From assembly GCA_009760855.2 (NCBI GenBank), contig WPIO01000006.1:4708501-4772500 (forward strand): a stretch of 64,000 nucleotides of DNA, read 5' to 3'. The notes beneath the pieces were generated by a model that had not been told where the DNA came from, did no database searches, and saw only the letters and a program-made list of their open reading frames with translations. Of the stretch, positions 26,701 to 41,200 are shown piece by piece; the first letter of the stretch is position 1; each line of letters opens with the position of its first letter. This DNA comes from Cristatella mucedo (Eukaryota > Bryozoa > Phylactolaemata > Cristatellidae). The translations under genes were made by a program, and so were the position numbers.

Positions 26701-28759
26701 CAGCAGGATGAGCGTGACGGCAGTCTCCTTCATTCGCGCTCGCAGTCCCTGTGTGCGGCCGCCACAGGCAGCACCGGCGGCAGTTTGCAACGGCAGGCAG
26801 CGACGGCAGGAGCAGAAAGGGCACACGCCGCCTGGCTAATAAGCCGACTGCTGCCACGCGTGCACACCCAGACAGCAGCCAGCCGCGCGGTGGGAGCGGC
26901 TTCTTTATTGGGCATAGGCCTGGACTCCCGGACTGACCGATGGAATCAACAGAAAAGCTCAGCAAGAAAATCAAAGGGTCGCTAATTGTGCTCGAAGAAA
27001 GGCCACGAGTGTGTGATGATTTCACTTCTATGCTGTCCATCCCAAGCAGTGCCCATCATTTAAACTTCGAAATCTGTTGCAGCAGCCGATAAACTGAATT
27101 CCAGCATTGCGACATTCGAATTAGGATGCAGCCAACTTTCTTAAGCTAATAAATGATAGTGCTGCAGTGCACCAATCATCACGTGCTCGTAATTTAGATG
27201 TTCTCTTTGATGACCGATTGACGATTACAAGTTTTATTCATAAGACAAATTTCACAGCTAGCCATCATGTTTAATCCCTGCCCAAGATTAGGGACTGCCC
27301 AACACAGGGGCAGGCTAAAGTTCTCCCTAGCTCTATGGTTCAGTCTAGACGTGACTACTATGTGTTGGCTATCGCATGTGCAACCGAAGCCGCCTAGGCT
27401 TTGACAGTGCTATAGAAAACTCGCCTGGGCTAGGAAAAGAAAATCACACTGACTGCAAGCCATCCCTGCCGCACGGGTTGGGGTGGAGCGCATCTCGGAT
27501 GCTCAAATAACCATCGTTGCAGTCAAGTATATAGTTGCTAAGAAAGCTTTCAGGCGTGCATCTATATTGTCTCAACATTGCAAATTCCAAAAATAGAACA
27601 ACTAAAATAGCAGGAGTCAGCTGACTGACAAAGCTGGCAGGCAGTTGAAAACAACAGGACCGAATCTGCATCCAGGAGCTTAATATATGGGATTGTAAGA
27701 AGGTTAAAAAAATCACGGTGCCTCCACTAGTTATTGATTACATCCAATACTTTACATGTAATTATATATTTCTTGGCTTCTCTGCTTAATAAAAACTGCT
27801 ACAAAATTAGATCCAATCTAATTCTTGTTTGTTTTGAGTAAAGTAGTGTGCCAGTACTAGGTTTGTAGAAACTTTTGTAGGGCAGTGTATGCTGCACGGC
27901 TCGAGTCAACAACCTCAGTCATCAAGGTGAGCAACTTGACCTCGGTCATTAAAAACAAGTAAATTAACCCATGGCCCAAACCAGAGCGCTAAACTTTGCT
28001 ACTATGGGGCAATAGTGCTGCGCTTGTTTGGCTCGGTAATCAAGGTGCTCACTTTTAACGATCGAGGTCAAAATGCTTGCCTTTGACGACCAAGGTCACG
28101 GGGATTGAGCCCAGCGGCACATGTGAAGGGCATGAATCAGTTCTCTTAGGATGCTATACAAATGAATTACATTTATTTATATTAATGCACCCTCCTATTA
28201 TGTTCCTTATTGCCCCGGTGAACGATAATTCGAACCTCTATGCTTCCCAACCGTCAAAATTAAAAACTGACGCATTAAAAAAGTATTCATAATAACAGCA
28301 GACAATAACAATAAGACACTTCTACAGTGCCCCAAGAAAACCAAATCCCATTCTAGGCATTTCACTTGATCTGCCGCAGTAATAGCAAAGAGAAAGAGGA
28401 AAGTTTTTTGTTACAGCTTTGCCTTGAATGCCATCAACGATGCTAGCACGTGCTCCATGCATCGATGGTTTGAGCACATTATCGGCATGCAAGTTTTTTC
28501 GGCTGACAGAAATTATGACTGGGTACATGTCAAGATACCAGTCCAGAACGATGAATAGACAAAGGACAATATTAATATACCCACGATTACCTGCACACTC
28601 ACAAGTCTTAGGTCGGTATTTATATATTATACTTTAGTCGATATTTCATTGTCTCATCTAAGCCGGGCTCTTGCATACTGGTGGTGATCTAGTTCTAATA
28701 CCCGAGACAGATCAGGAGCATAAGCACACACGCACACACTGTGCGCACACACACATGCA

Positions 28760-28846
<87 letters not shown>

Positions 28847-31800
28847 ACACACACAAACGGCACAGACACCTATGCATGTGCCTTTCATACAGTCTTGACT
28901 GCACATGAAGCAATATGCCAACTGATCCAGCTGTTCAGCAATGCAGTCACAAATGGGAAGATGACGCCGATGGAGTAAAGAGCAAGTACTGACAAAGTAA
29001 TAACGATTTTTTAATATTGTGCTTATTAGGTAATACTCACCCTTCTCGAGCCGGTAAACCCAGATGACTCGGACAGGAAGTGTGTAAATGGCATGACGAT
29101 GAACAATGCCAAGTTTGAGAAGAAAAAGACACTATTCCATAGGCCTACAGCAATATCAACAAAGCAAACACTGAAAGAGATTAAATTCAGTTCACACTGA
29201 ACATGACCAAAGTCCAGTTGGTACACGAAGGCAAGCTTGCCGACTGCCTAACACGTTACAGAAAGTAAAGGGAGGGTGGAAGGGTTTACAGAATGGCCAC
29301 TAAAGTGAGTGGCTAGTGCACAGCATGCATGCCTACCATTAGCCAGCCAGCACTCACCCTTACTGAATCATGCACCGTTAGCCTACTTGTGAGTGGGGGA
29401 GGGAGGGTTAAGGTGGGGCACATCAGTACGCTTGCAATAGCAGGGTGAACCCTAGCAGATCTCACTCAACAGCAAACTGATTTCAGCTGCAGGGTGAACC
29501 CTAGCAGATCTCACTCTAAAGCATAAAGCAAACTGATTTCATCTGCTAATCCAAGCCCTGGTCTGACCTAGTGGTTAAGGAGTTCGCCTTTGACGACCAA
29601 GGCCAAGGTCACTGCATTTGTACCCGAGATCGTGGCTCGATCGAGCCCAGTGGCATACATGAGTCGCCTGAATAGATTCAGTTCTCTTCGGGCGCATAAC
29701 AAAATAATTATATATATTTACAGAATCCAGTTTTCCAACACTTTAAATGGATGGGATAAGGTTAAGGCCAAAGGAGCTGATAAAAACATCCATACCTCAA
29801 AGACTGGACCCGATGTCTATAAAATGGGACAAATTCAACCGTATGAAAATTGACCAGCTTACACAGAAGCCAAAACGAATACCAGTGGTGTGAGCAAATG
29901 CAATTTTTTCGATCGACAATCTAAGCGCTACGCATATTGAGTGCTGATAATACTGCCTCCGTCGATGACCTTTTGGCTGCAGAGAAGTTTAACAGAAATA
30001 CCTAAGCACTGTCAATCATGACATTCGATCTGCTTCGAAACTTCTGAAGATCGTAATAAGTGCAAGCTAGTTCAAACAATAATAAAATAATAACAATAAT
30101 ACGTTTGTACAGCACCCTCAGAGAACTGAATCTCTTTCTAGGCACTGTATAGATGTTGTATAGAAAGCACAAGTTTGTCGACAACAGCAGCTTTCAGCTG
30201 ACAAGCCTGCTGCTTGAAGAACTCTACTAAACCTAGCCATGAGCGCGACTATAAGTATACTGCCCTAAACTTGATATCAAAATAGATTAGGCCAGGAGAG
30301 GGAGCCAGATCTTGACCTTGCCAGAGGCAGCCAGCAACAAGAAGAGTGAAGGGTGCCTGTACATCTCGAGGTGTTCACCGGATTGATGAGGGGCGAGAGT
30401 GGAAGCACTTAGGGCTAACTGCGGCAGCTGTGCCGGACTTCTCCTTCCAGAGTGGAAAGATGAGCACTAATTGGCTCACGTCCTGCTTTCACCAGCATTG
30501 AGACTGCTCATCAGGCTCATCTTGGGTAACATCAGCGGCACAGCTGCGCCATCTCACCCCTTCTTTCTATGCTTTGCTGGCTATCTATCGAGCATCGAGT
30601 TGATTTCAAGATCCCTAGTCTGGCTTACTTGCTGGTCACTTCACTCAGTTAGCACCAGCCTACCTATCCGACCTCCTTGCTCCTCCAGTTACATGCTCTT
30701 GTCGAAACTCTCAGTGATCTCTAGCTACCAGATCCTCAGCATGAGTCATCTTGCACTACCTAGCACTAAATTGGAATCTGGCGATTGAGCCTTCCACTGA
30801 TTTGGCCCAGCGGTTAGGACACTCACCCCGACCAAGGTCATGCGCCCGAGCCCCGTGGCATATGTGAAGCACCTGAATAGAGATTAAGAGGTATTAAGGT
30901 GCTATACAAATGAATTTTTTTATGCATCCAAAGTCTGGAACTTGCTTCTAGCTACGCTCACTACCAGTAGCGACTTTCAGCTTCCAAGCTTTGGCTCAAG
31001 GTACATCTGTTTTGATCAGCTTTCCTGTTATCCCTATGAACTTATCGGTTTTTTGTCGTTCCGATGGGCTCTGCGCATGTACCTATGCACGATTCAGTGC
31101 ACATTACTAACCATATGTCTTATAAACTGGTTGCTCGTGCTGAGTGTCATAATGTTTTCTTTAGCATGCCGGCCTATGCATGATAACTAGTTTGCTTTTG
31201 CATGCTAGCCACCATACACTTAACTAAACCTTGAGTATCGATTCTCCCGAAGTGAGATCTAAAGCACACGGACAGAGATCAAATTCTCTTAGGGTACTAT
31301 ACACACATTTTATTATTATTATTATTATTATTATCATTATTACGAGATAAGTCGAATGCCTCCCTCCATCGTTGAGCTTAAGTGATTAGCCGGTATAAAA
31401 AATTTAATGGCAGCCGATCACGGCTTTAGGAGCAGATGGCTACAGTCAAAGGCATTGGGGAGGGCAGCACACCCCCAATGGGCAGGCTGAGAAGGCTACA
31501 ATCATAGTCGAGTTGTTCAGCTCCTCATTGGCCAAGAATACCTCCTTTTAGCCCCCTCTCCACATGCCATTCCTTGCCACATCCATGCCACAAGGCTTTC
31601 AAAGAGGAATAAAAAGAATTATAAGTGAAATTCTAAAGCCTTTGTCAGCAAGCAGCTTCAAGTTGTTTCTTAAAAGATGGGCGATTTCCCATTATTTTAG
31701 CCACGTTTAAAAAGGCTGCTCGAGTGGCCATGCCTTGGCCGTGCACATTCAGGTTCAGTTTCCTAGGGAAAGCCACCGTTCTTGACATAGAGGAGACCGG

Positions 31801-34800
31801 ATTTAAGAATTGATAAAGAAGCTATTTTTAGACATTATTTTTCGTCATTTGTATTATTACTTATTTTTTTAGATACATCATAGAAAGCTCACCGAACAGC
31901 AAGACATGCTTTCGGAGTGAGCTGAATTGGCCTCCTTCCAGAAGTGAATGTTATTTTTTAAAAGAATCGGCTATACTTTGTGTGGAAAGCCGGCTATACA
32001 GGCCAAGCCGCCGGATGCTGCATCGAACGCTCGATTAACAGCTGGTTAGTCTCCACAAGCAGCCAGCGGACCTCACTTCACGGGATGCCGAAAAAGCATT
32101 CAAAGGGCACCATTGGAATGCTTTGGTTCTAAGTTAGTCACTTAAAGGTGAGGGATCGGCCAAAGGCTTCTAGAATTCTGTGGATATGAACTTACTAGAA
32201 CGAATGCATGTTCATATTTATGCAATAGGACCACGACGCAGGATTGCCGGCTGAAGGACTCGAACCCAAGACCCGGGTCGTGAAGAGCAAGCACCTTACC
32301 TCTGGGCATGGAAGTCATAGTTAAACAAAGTTGCAAGGTGCGCAACTTCAGCAGCCCTGAGCTGCAGTCTCTCGAAACTGTCAGCCTCACTCACGCCAAA
32401 CCACATCTGGCTGAAACCAGTTGCCATCACTAGCTTCTATAAACACTGCACAACACATGTCCAAATGCACTATGCAAGTGTATTAAATCTGCTGAAAAGG
32501 TCGAACTTGGATGACACTTCGAACTTGGTTTAAGCACATCATGCTGCAGGCACCAATGTATAGTAGTAAGCCAAGCTTAAAACTACAGCCAGATCCAGCA
32601 GCTGGCAGCCTCTCCCACTCGTGCCCTATCTCACCCCCTCTTAGTGTGCACACAGCATGCATGACTCACTCAGGCTCACAATGCTAATGCTCTCTCTTCG
32701 TTTTCCTTAACTGCCCATCAATCGCTTGTGCTGTGTTAGAACTTGAATGCCCAAGTTTGCCAACTAGATGACCTCAGTATCCGTGGGCAGGCAGAGGGGC
32801 TGATGTCGAAGGTCGAGTGCACTTTACCTAAATGCAGCACAGCTGCCGGCTCATTCCCGGAAAAAATCATCAGCTGATTCTCTCGGTTCTTTGCCAGCAA
32901 AATGGATAAGATCAGTGAGTCAATCCCAACATAACATCATCAGTAAGCCCATCTCAAGGTTAACATCCCCAGCGCATTCTACTCCCTCAGTAATACCCCA
33001 CACTGAACTTCTGTTCCTCAGATTGTTGCAGCACCTTAATGTCCTTCATCTTCAAACCTGCCTCTAGTGACTGCATCTCGAAGTTTATCTTTCAGTCTAA
33101 CATGACTAATGGCTTTACGACCCTATACCCACTGTTCTCCCTCTGAGGTGCATCGATTAGCTGCTGCCATGCATAATAAACATGCACATGTCCTTAGCCT
33201 CAGATCTTAACTCCTAGCAATCAAGTTCCAGTCACGCTTTAGAGCTTATCACTCCAGAGTTAGCACTGATTTGAGTGTATAAGGCCGATCTCAGGAAGCA
33301 TACTTGGGTAGTGTCTCTGCTTGTTTAGCCGGATCTTTTGGCAGTGTTTGATACCATTGATCTCCAAGTCCTTTGGATGGCCTCTCATCATTGCATTGGT
33401 TTAGGTCCTATATCATCGGGAGACTTGACAGCACTAATGTCAACATTCGAGGAGCCTTAGAGTAAGAGCTACACGAGGGATCCTTGGTTCGTAGTTCACC
33501 TCTCGTTAGACGACCACATCAGCTCCACAGTCAAATCTGCCTACTTTCAGCTACATAACATTACAAAAATTCGGGCATGTTTAGATAAGGATACCACGCC
33601 GAAGTTGGTCCATGCATTCGTGACATCCCGTCTCGACTACTGCAACTCAAGCTTACTGGCCTACAGGCATTTGTAATCAGGCGATTGCAGCTGGTGCAAA
33701 ACTCTGCAGCTAGGCTTGTCTGTCGTGAGCGTTGCAGCAGCCATATCACACCACTTCTCGCCGACCTGCACTGGCTACCAGTCAAGCAACGAATCGAGTT
33801 CAATGTTTTGTCGCTCACTTTTAGGTCACTTCATTATTTGGCTCCAGCCTATCTCTCAGATCTACTCCCCCATCAGGCCAAGCATCGTACCACCCGCTTT
33901 TCGGAATCCAACAGTTTACCAATACCTCGTACAAACCTCAAATCCTTTGGAGACCGTGAATTTAGTTCGTGATGCTCCCAAAGCCTGGAACTCCCTCCCG
34001 ATCTGCATCAGAACATCTCCTGACTTGACCACATTTAAAAAGAACTTACACACCCATTTAGGACAGCATTTAGTGGGTCCCTGTGATTCCTTCATGTGCT
34101 TATGCGTGCTGACACTGTGCATGCTGCTACTGACCACATTTGCATGTTGACCCTGTGCATGTCACCCCTAACCACGTTATTCATGTTGTTTGTCTATCAA
34201 GCATGATATTACTCACGATTCAATTGCATTTCCCTTTGCAGCAAATGTAAAGCGCCTAGACAGAGATTGAGTTCTCTGGGGGCGCTTTATCAAGTGCATT
34301 ACTATTCATTTTGCAGTTCATTCTCTCCCAGATATACTCATACCATCTTGCAGATGTATTGCCAAGCACAATCCAGGCTTTCATCGCTTTGCCAACGACA
34401 CAAAGCTGTAGCTATGCTTTGATCCCTGCCAGCTTTCAAGCACACCAAACTCCCTCAACTCTCTTGCTACATGTATTGCTGACATTTGTATATAGATGAC
34501 AGCAAACTTTCTCAAATTGAATGATGATAAAACCGACTTACTAGCTATGGGCAAACTTAGCATGTCTCAGAAATGGGAAAGCTTAATGCTCAAAGTCGGC
34601 TCTGCTAGTATATCCCCTGTTACATGCGAACGAAATCTCGAGGTCGTGTACCAAACTGACCTTCGTAAGACACCCACATCAGCTCCAGAGTCAAGTCGTT
34701 TTACTCTCAGCTACATTAACAGTACAAACATTCGGGCAATCTTCAGCCAGGCTTGTCTGTCGCAAGCTTCACAAATGCCATAGTAATCGGCTTCTTGCTG

Positions 34801-37800
34801 ACCTGCATTGGCTCTTGATCAAGTTTCGTACTGGGTTCAAGGTTTTTTCCACTCACTTTTAAGTCCCTTGATTCCCAGGCTCCAGCCTCCCTATCAGAAC
34901 TACTCTCCAACCAGCCAAAGCATCATACCATAAGGCTCCTGACTCAAGTCGTCCAGCCATGCCTCAAGCCAACCTCAGATCTTTTGAGAAGCTAAAATGC
35001 ACATATTTCTCACAGCACCGTGCAGGCATGCGTGCACATACCATGAACGAGTGACGTGTTCAGCCACTGGACGTAGTACGAGTTCGGATAGGCGATGAGC
35101 ACCTCGTTGCTCAGCACCGAGAACGGCAGAAGGAGGACCGCAGCCATGGACGTGGCGAGCGTGAACGAGCAGCACCAAACCCTGCAAGCAAGGCAGCAAG
35201 GCAGCTTTCCTTTGCCGCACACCGCTGCTTCTGTGACAGCATCGCATGCGCTCTGCTCCGGACCAGTAAAGGAGGTGGCATCGGTGTGTGGAGGTCGAGG
35301 GGTGCGACCAGTGCACATTCAGTGCACGCAGTGGGCAAAAGCGGATGACTGCAGGCTGCGTGCGCTCTCAGAATGCACAGCATTGGCGCAGCACGGCCAA
35401 CACTCGGCACATAAAGAGACACGCCTCGCATCAGAACCGGAGTGGCACACGCTCGTCGAAGGAAATTTTTTTATGTAAAGGGTATCCCCATCTGTAACTT
35501 CAGAAAGGCCAAGTGGGTGTTATGCAGGGGAGTTTTATATAGAGCACACAAAGTCTATGCGGCTTTTGGCACGAATGCCATAGCCAAAAAAACCCAATCC
35601 TATGCAAAAAATAGTAAGTGACAAGCACAGCTGAATCAGCAGGGCAGTGAGCAGCTTGGAAGTAGCACCTAAGGACTGGTGGAATGACATGCAACAGCCA
35701 GCAGCAGGAGAGTAGATGCCGTTGCAAAAGAATTGCAAAAGTGAGCTCCACAGCCTAGAGCCTGCCGAGCAGAAGCTTCCGTGACAACGGTCCTCAAGTG
35801 TTGAAATGGATTAGCCAATTTATTGTCCATAGAGAACCTGCAGATACCAGGAGCCTGAAACTGGCTCAGCAATTCGGCAAATGCCAACCAGCCACCGAAC
35901 GGATGGCACCGTGTAAATAGCATACTTCTCTAGCCGTGCCACCTCGGATGAGCTCTCGATCTAAAGACATGCGTTAATTCCATCGAATATATGGCCACTT
36001 GTAGGCAAGTTGCCAGATCCTTGCAAGGCCTGAAGATACTCAGTAGGTGACCAAAGTGGGCCTGTCAGTGCACTACGAACTGCAACAGCTGTCCACGAGT
36101 AATAATTCCCAGCAATCAGATGCCAGCTAACTGCAGCTGAGAGCCAGCAAGATCATATCACCTACGAGCTACGATGCACAGAAAGGAGTTTGATATGACT
36201 GATCACAAAATACTTCTTGAGCACTTCTCATCTCGCCTGGGCATCGGTGGGACAGCACTGCAATGGTTCAGATCCTATCTCATTGGGAGACTACACAGTA
36301 TTGATGTGGATGAACGAAGGTCTACGAACCCTTGAAGTGAGTAGGGCTATGCACGTGAGCCACAAAAGACAATGAGCCAGTCAATACACGAAATTTAGTG
36401 CTGAAGACGTCAGATAAGTTATCAAAGTGAATTTTGAAACCGCCCATAACGAGAGAAGACCGATTTCTCACACACAGAATCAAAATGAGATCGGAGAAAT
36501 CTGAGAAAAAGGAGGACTTAGTACCTGGTGGGCAATAGACTAATGCCACCATCGGTAGCTTGTTGTCGAGTTAAATCAAGAAATACATTCGAAAGACTGC
36601 TTCGTTGACCCCGCAAATGACTTGAACTCAAATTACGAATGGTAATAGCAACTCCACCTCCAGTTTTGATTCATCTAGGGGTGTGGAAGAATAAGAAACC
36701 AAGCAGGGTAGCGTCTTTAACTGTCGGGCAATTTATCGATTTTAGTCAAGTTTCAGGTTAGTCAAGTCAAGGCGAGCCGATCGAGACCTTAAGGCCGAGA
36801 CCTTAAATAAGGTAGCTCATTACTAGGGGTTTATTGCACATTGAGCGAGGATTCCAAAGTCGAGCTTTAAGTTGGACCGCCGGAGTTTTAACAGGCCTAA
36901 TGACCACTAAGTTAGAGAAGAGATTCACAGTGACGCTTGTGGGGACCGTGCTTAGCGATACGAGACAATGCTAGGAATACCGAATGAGCAGGTACTCAGC
37001 TTGCAGTTCCTGCGAAACAAGGGGCATCTAGCCTGGTGGCTCCATCCACCGTGGCAACTCCGGGGCGCATTCATTTGTTAATGCATAATACACGAATCTT
37101 AGCAACAACTGTAAGATCTACGAATGCATTTGAACTACGACGACAAAGTGATAATAGGTGCGCACGATCATAGCTAGCATGCAGGTTACTAGCCGCCGGC
37201 GTTGGAGGTCTACCAGCCCGAAGCGCTAAGACGTATATAGGCATGTAATTTCGTATGGTCAAACAACAATCTGACTAGCTTTAAACAGCTCTTAGCTGTA
37301 TCAGTTTTGGTATTCAGCGTTCACAACAACTTAAATTTTCGGAAGAACTCTGCAACGCATGCTTTCAGATCCTCTCAGTTCAATAAATCTCTGTATTATT
37401 CTTTCAACAAGCTGCTGTTAGAGGCAGAAGCTTTAGCTGCAAAATTCCAGGCTGGAACCAATTTCCACAATTGTTATGCAACGATATCTTCTTACCTACT
37501 TCCGACTTGGGCATATCCTTTCCAGCCATCTTGCACTGCTACTTTTAGGCTACATACCCGAGAGCCAATGAGGCTTTGAGTGTGCTCTAGAAGTTATTTC
37601 AGCGTGACACCCACTTGGTCTTTGTGGCTTTGCAAGGTCGCAGACTGAGATACGTTCAAGCATACATTCATACAGACAAGTCGATATGTATATAAGAGAG
37701 GGATCACTCGAGCTGTGTAGTAACCGATCGCATGTAGCTCTCGGTAATGCTGGCATCGAAGCAGAAGTAGCTATAAGCGGTCGGTCGGGGAGACCTCGGC

Positions 37801-38195
37801 ATAGACACAGCAGTTCGTCTGTCGGTAGATGCAGCAAAGACTTTGGCACAGGTGACAGGTGCTCAATGTCCTAGAAACAGCTGACATAACATAACGTTGG
37901 TCGTGTGGCAGCAAGCCAGAAAAATGGTGGATACTTACGACAACCGGTACACGGTAGCATCTTCGTCGTCACCTGCAACAGAGGACCACCTCAATCGGTC
38001 AGGGCACGTGCACGGCAAGTAAAAACTACAGACAGCAAGCACCACTGTAGTGCAAGAATAAGCTACATATATAAAACAGGAATAAAAAGGACCACTAGGC
38101 GAACACACAGCAGCACATAAGTGCCCAGGCACAACTGACGCTGAGACACTTGAGCTGCTCAGCAGATAGGGACTCAGAATAGTGAGTGAGAGAGA

Positions 38196-38277
<82 letters not shown>

Positions 38278-41200
38278 ATGAGAGGAGGTGCCCAGAAAAG
38301 CAAGCAATCAAAATATTACGTTATTTGAAAAAGAGAGCTTCACAAGAACACAAATTGTAGCTCACACGGCAGCTATGCACAACTGCACATCCTGACCGAA
38401 GACCGCGAGATAGAAAGGGTATCAAGCAATGCATTTTTTAAATTGTACTACGAATAAGGAAACTAAGCCAGAGAGATCGCTAACTTTATCTCTTGACACA
38501 CTAGGCTTAAGAAGAAAGTCTAGCCAACTGGCTTTAATTCACAGCTCAAGCAAGCAAAGTGCAAATAGCTATTAATACATCATATCCAAGCACTGTAGTT
38601 TCAAGAGCTGCAGAATGACACACACTCGGCACCTGTTGGCACAGCTATGTCTTGCTCGGTAGTACCACAAGGGGAAAAGACCTCGTCGATGTGCAAAAAA
38701 GAGGCAATTTTTCACATGAGGTCCTACGAAGCACAACTCTCAAGTTGGCATTGTTCTTTTTTTCTTTGTAGGCACGCAGGCAAGAAGGAAAATGTCACAC
38801 ACAGCTGCATATAACATTCCTGCTAAAAGAGTAGAAAGTTGGTGACGACAGAACGACCGATCGTCTCTGTGATGACAGCTTACCTGAATACAATTCCTCA
38901 CGATCTGCCTGCTTCTTGAAAGAGCGTATAGCATAGTAGGAACCAATGTAGAGGGTTACGAAGAATAGAAGCGACACCTGAAAGCACAGAGAACGATTCA
39001 ATGCATACCGACAATCCAACTGGTTCGGCACAACGCTGGCTCGGGAAACAAAAAGCATTCTCACTATGTTAGATCATGGCCGGCACACTTGCTGACGACC
39101 AGGGCATATAATGAAATAAAAGGCACATTCGTCAGTGGCAGACGGCAACAGTAGTGGCTAATTGTGGTATTAACAATACTAATAACTGTAAGAAATGTGT
39201 ATAGTAACCTACAAGAACTAAATCTCTAGGCACTTTATAATAATAATAATAATAATACACTTGATAAAGCACCTTCAGAGAACTCAATCTCTTTATAGAT
39301 GCTTTCCATTTGTTACAAAGAAACTTTACATATGCACAATGCTACTGATGAACCTCACAAGCTGGTTGCTAGCCCATTAAGAGAGACTGACATACCAAGC
39401 GTCTACATAATAGACAGCACCACAAGCTGACTGACAGCTAACTGCAGCCAAAAATACAAGGCTCAAACACATTCTGCAGAATATGGCAGTAAACTGGCTG
39501 TATACTCCAGCCTACACTAGCATACCTCCGATGGCAAACACTCAAATCTTCCATCCTCAAACCAACTTAAATACCAAGACATGCCATTCTGCCACATCAC
39601 GATCCACCTTTCGACACAACTAAGGATTCCACTTGCAAGACTTATCTTGAAAAGGCCAGGTTTAGATGCACAGTTTGAACCGAATGTTGTGCCGACAGTC
39701 AGGCTCGGTGGCCGTTACCTAGACCCCAGATCGTACTCGTTAAAGCTTTAGTTTGACAGAGGAAGAACCAGTCTCATTGGCCTCAGAGGAGCTACACCAA
39801 GGTAGCAAGTGCCAAAGGTAAGCACCTTAACAGAGTCAACCAACTAGCCAGAGCTATCACTAATTATGGTGTAGCAGCTGTGGTGGCAAAGTGGATCATC
39901 ACCTGGTCATTCCAGAATTTCTTGAAACAGCATCATTCGACTCGTCCTACTTGAGTATGCGAACTAGGAGAGTACACATCGGATAGCCATACCCACTCAA
40001 TTGGAAGCATCCAGAAGCTGCTTTTGCTCTAGTGGATCTGCTTCAGCAGGCAGTTAGCAGCCACAGCAGTGCTCTGGCTCAGAAACAGCAGTGCAGGGGG
40101 AGAGGTGGAACGGTACTGGTTGGCAGCATTGGCTCTTCTCGACATCTCAGGCCTTCACTGATATCCCCAACATGATACGAGATATTGCTTATATTGATAT
40201 CCCAGAGGTATTGCTGGCCACGGCAGTCAGCGTGATTGGCTGGGCTGACCATCCAACTCGGTAGAGTGAAGGGATTTTGCTGAGAGTAGTTAGACTCGGT
40301 TCGCTCTGACATTCACTTGGAATGTCTCGTTCAAGTCCAAGATCTGATCTAATCACACAAAAACGGCGATTCAAGCGACTGCTGGCCTTGGAAGAAAAAC
40401 TCGGCACTAGGTCAACCCCCACCAGACAGACATTCGTCTCCCAATAATACAAGTTTTCAAGCCGGACTTCGTGTAAGGGATCATCTCAGCAGTGAGGTTA
40501 TCATGCACTGCTGCCATGCAAACATCAGGACAACATAAATCAAGGTAGTCGTTGCATAAATCTTCGAGCACGTTGATATATTCGACAGCAAAATTCGTTT
40601 TTTCTGCCGACTTGCACAGCTGCGAGGTGACAGTCGCCAGACACTTCCTACTGTCAGATAGTTGTGTATTGTCCCTTGCAAGGTCGCTACAGACCGTCGG
40701 TTCCCACTAGTTAACCAGTTGGGGAGGGTAATCTGGGGGGGGGAGGACTGTTGGGGAGGACAAATAACTCATCAGTCACTCTTCTTACTTGGGTGAGGGT
40801 CAGTCATTAATCGATGGCAAGCCAGCCTTTTACTTATGACAATAACACAGATGCTGCGAAAGTGTGACTACAAAGGCAGCATAGCAAAATGGACAGCTAG
40901 CTAACTGATCATGGTCAATGACCCAAAAACCGGCCCCAGTTTGCCTGAATACTCCATTCCCCCTCATCAACAAAAAAGCCCTGTATTTAAGTGGACCCTC
41001 TGGCTGCCAGCTTGGCACTTGCCAAGAGCCGGTGGTGTCACTACAGTGGCCATATAAGCACGATAACGATGGATGTTATCAGCAGTGACGAAAATAAAAC
41101 GAGCAGCTCCGGAAATGAGGAATAGGCTGCACGAGCAGAACTACATGGAATGAGTTCGGTGCGATGGTGCCTACCGGCTATTGCTGTTTCCCATGCGCAA

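Noticed and set aside
26748-29041. Limb enhancer (ZRS) known from the matching LMBR1 intron 5 of vertebrates
   Set aside because: I see only SINE, LINE-tail and AC-repeat sequence; nothing supports such an element here.
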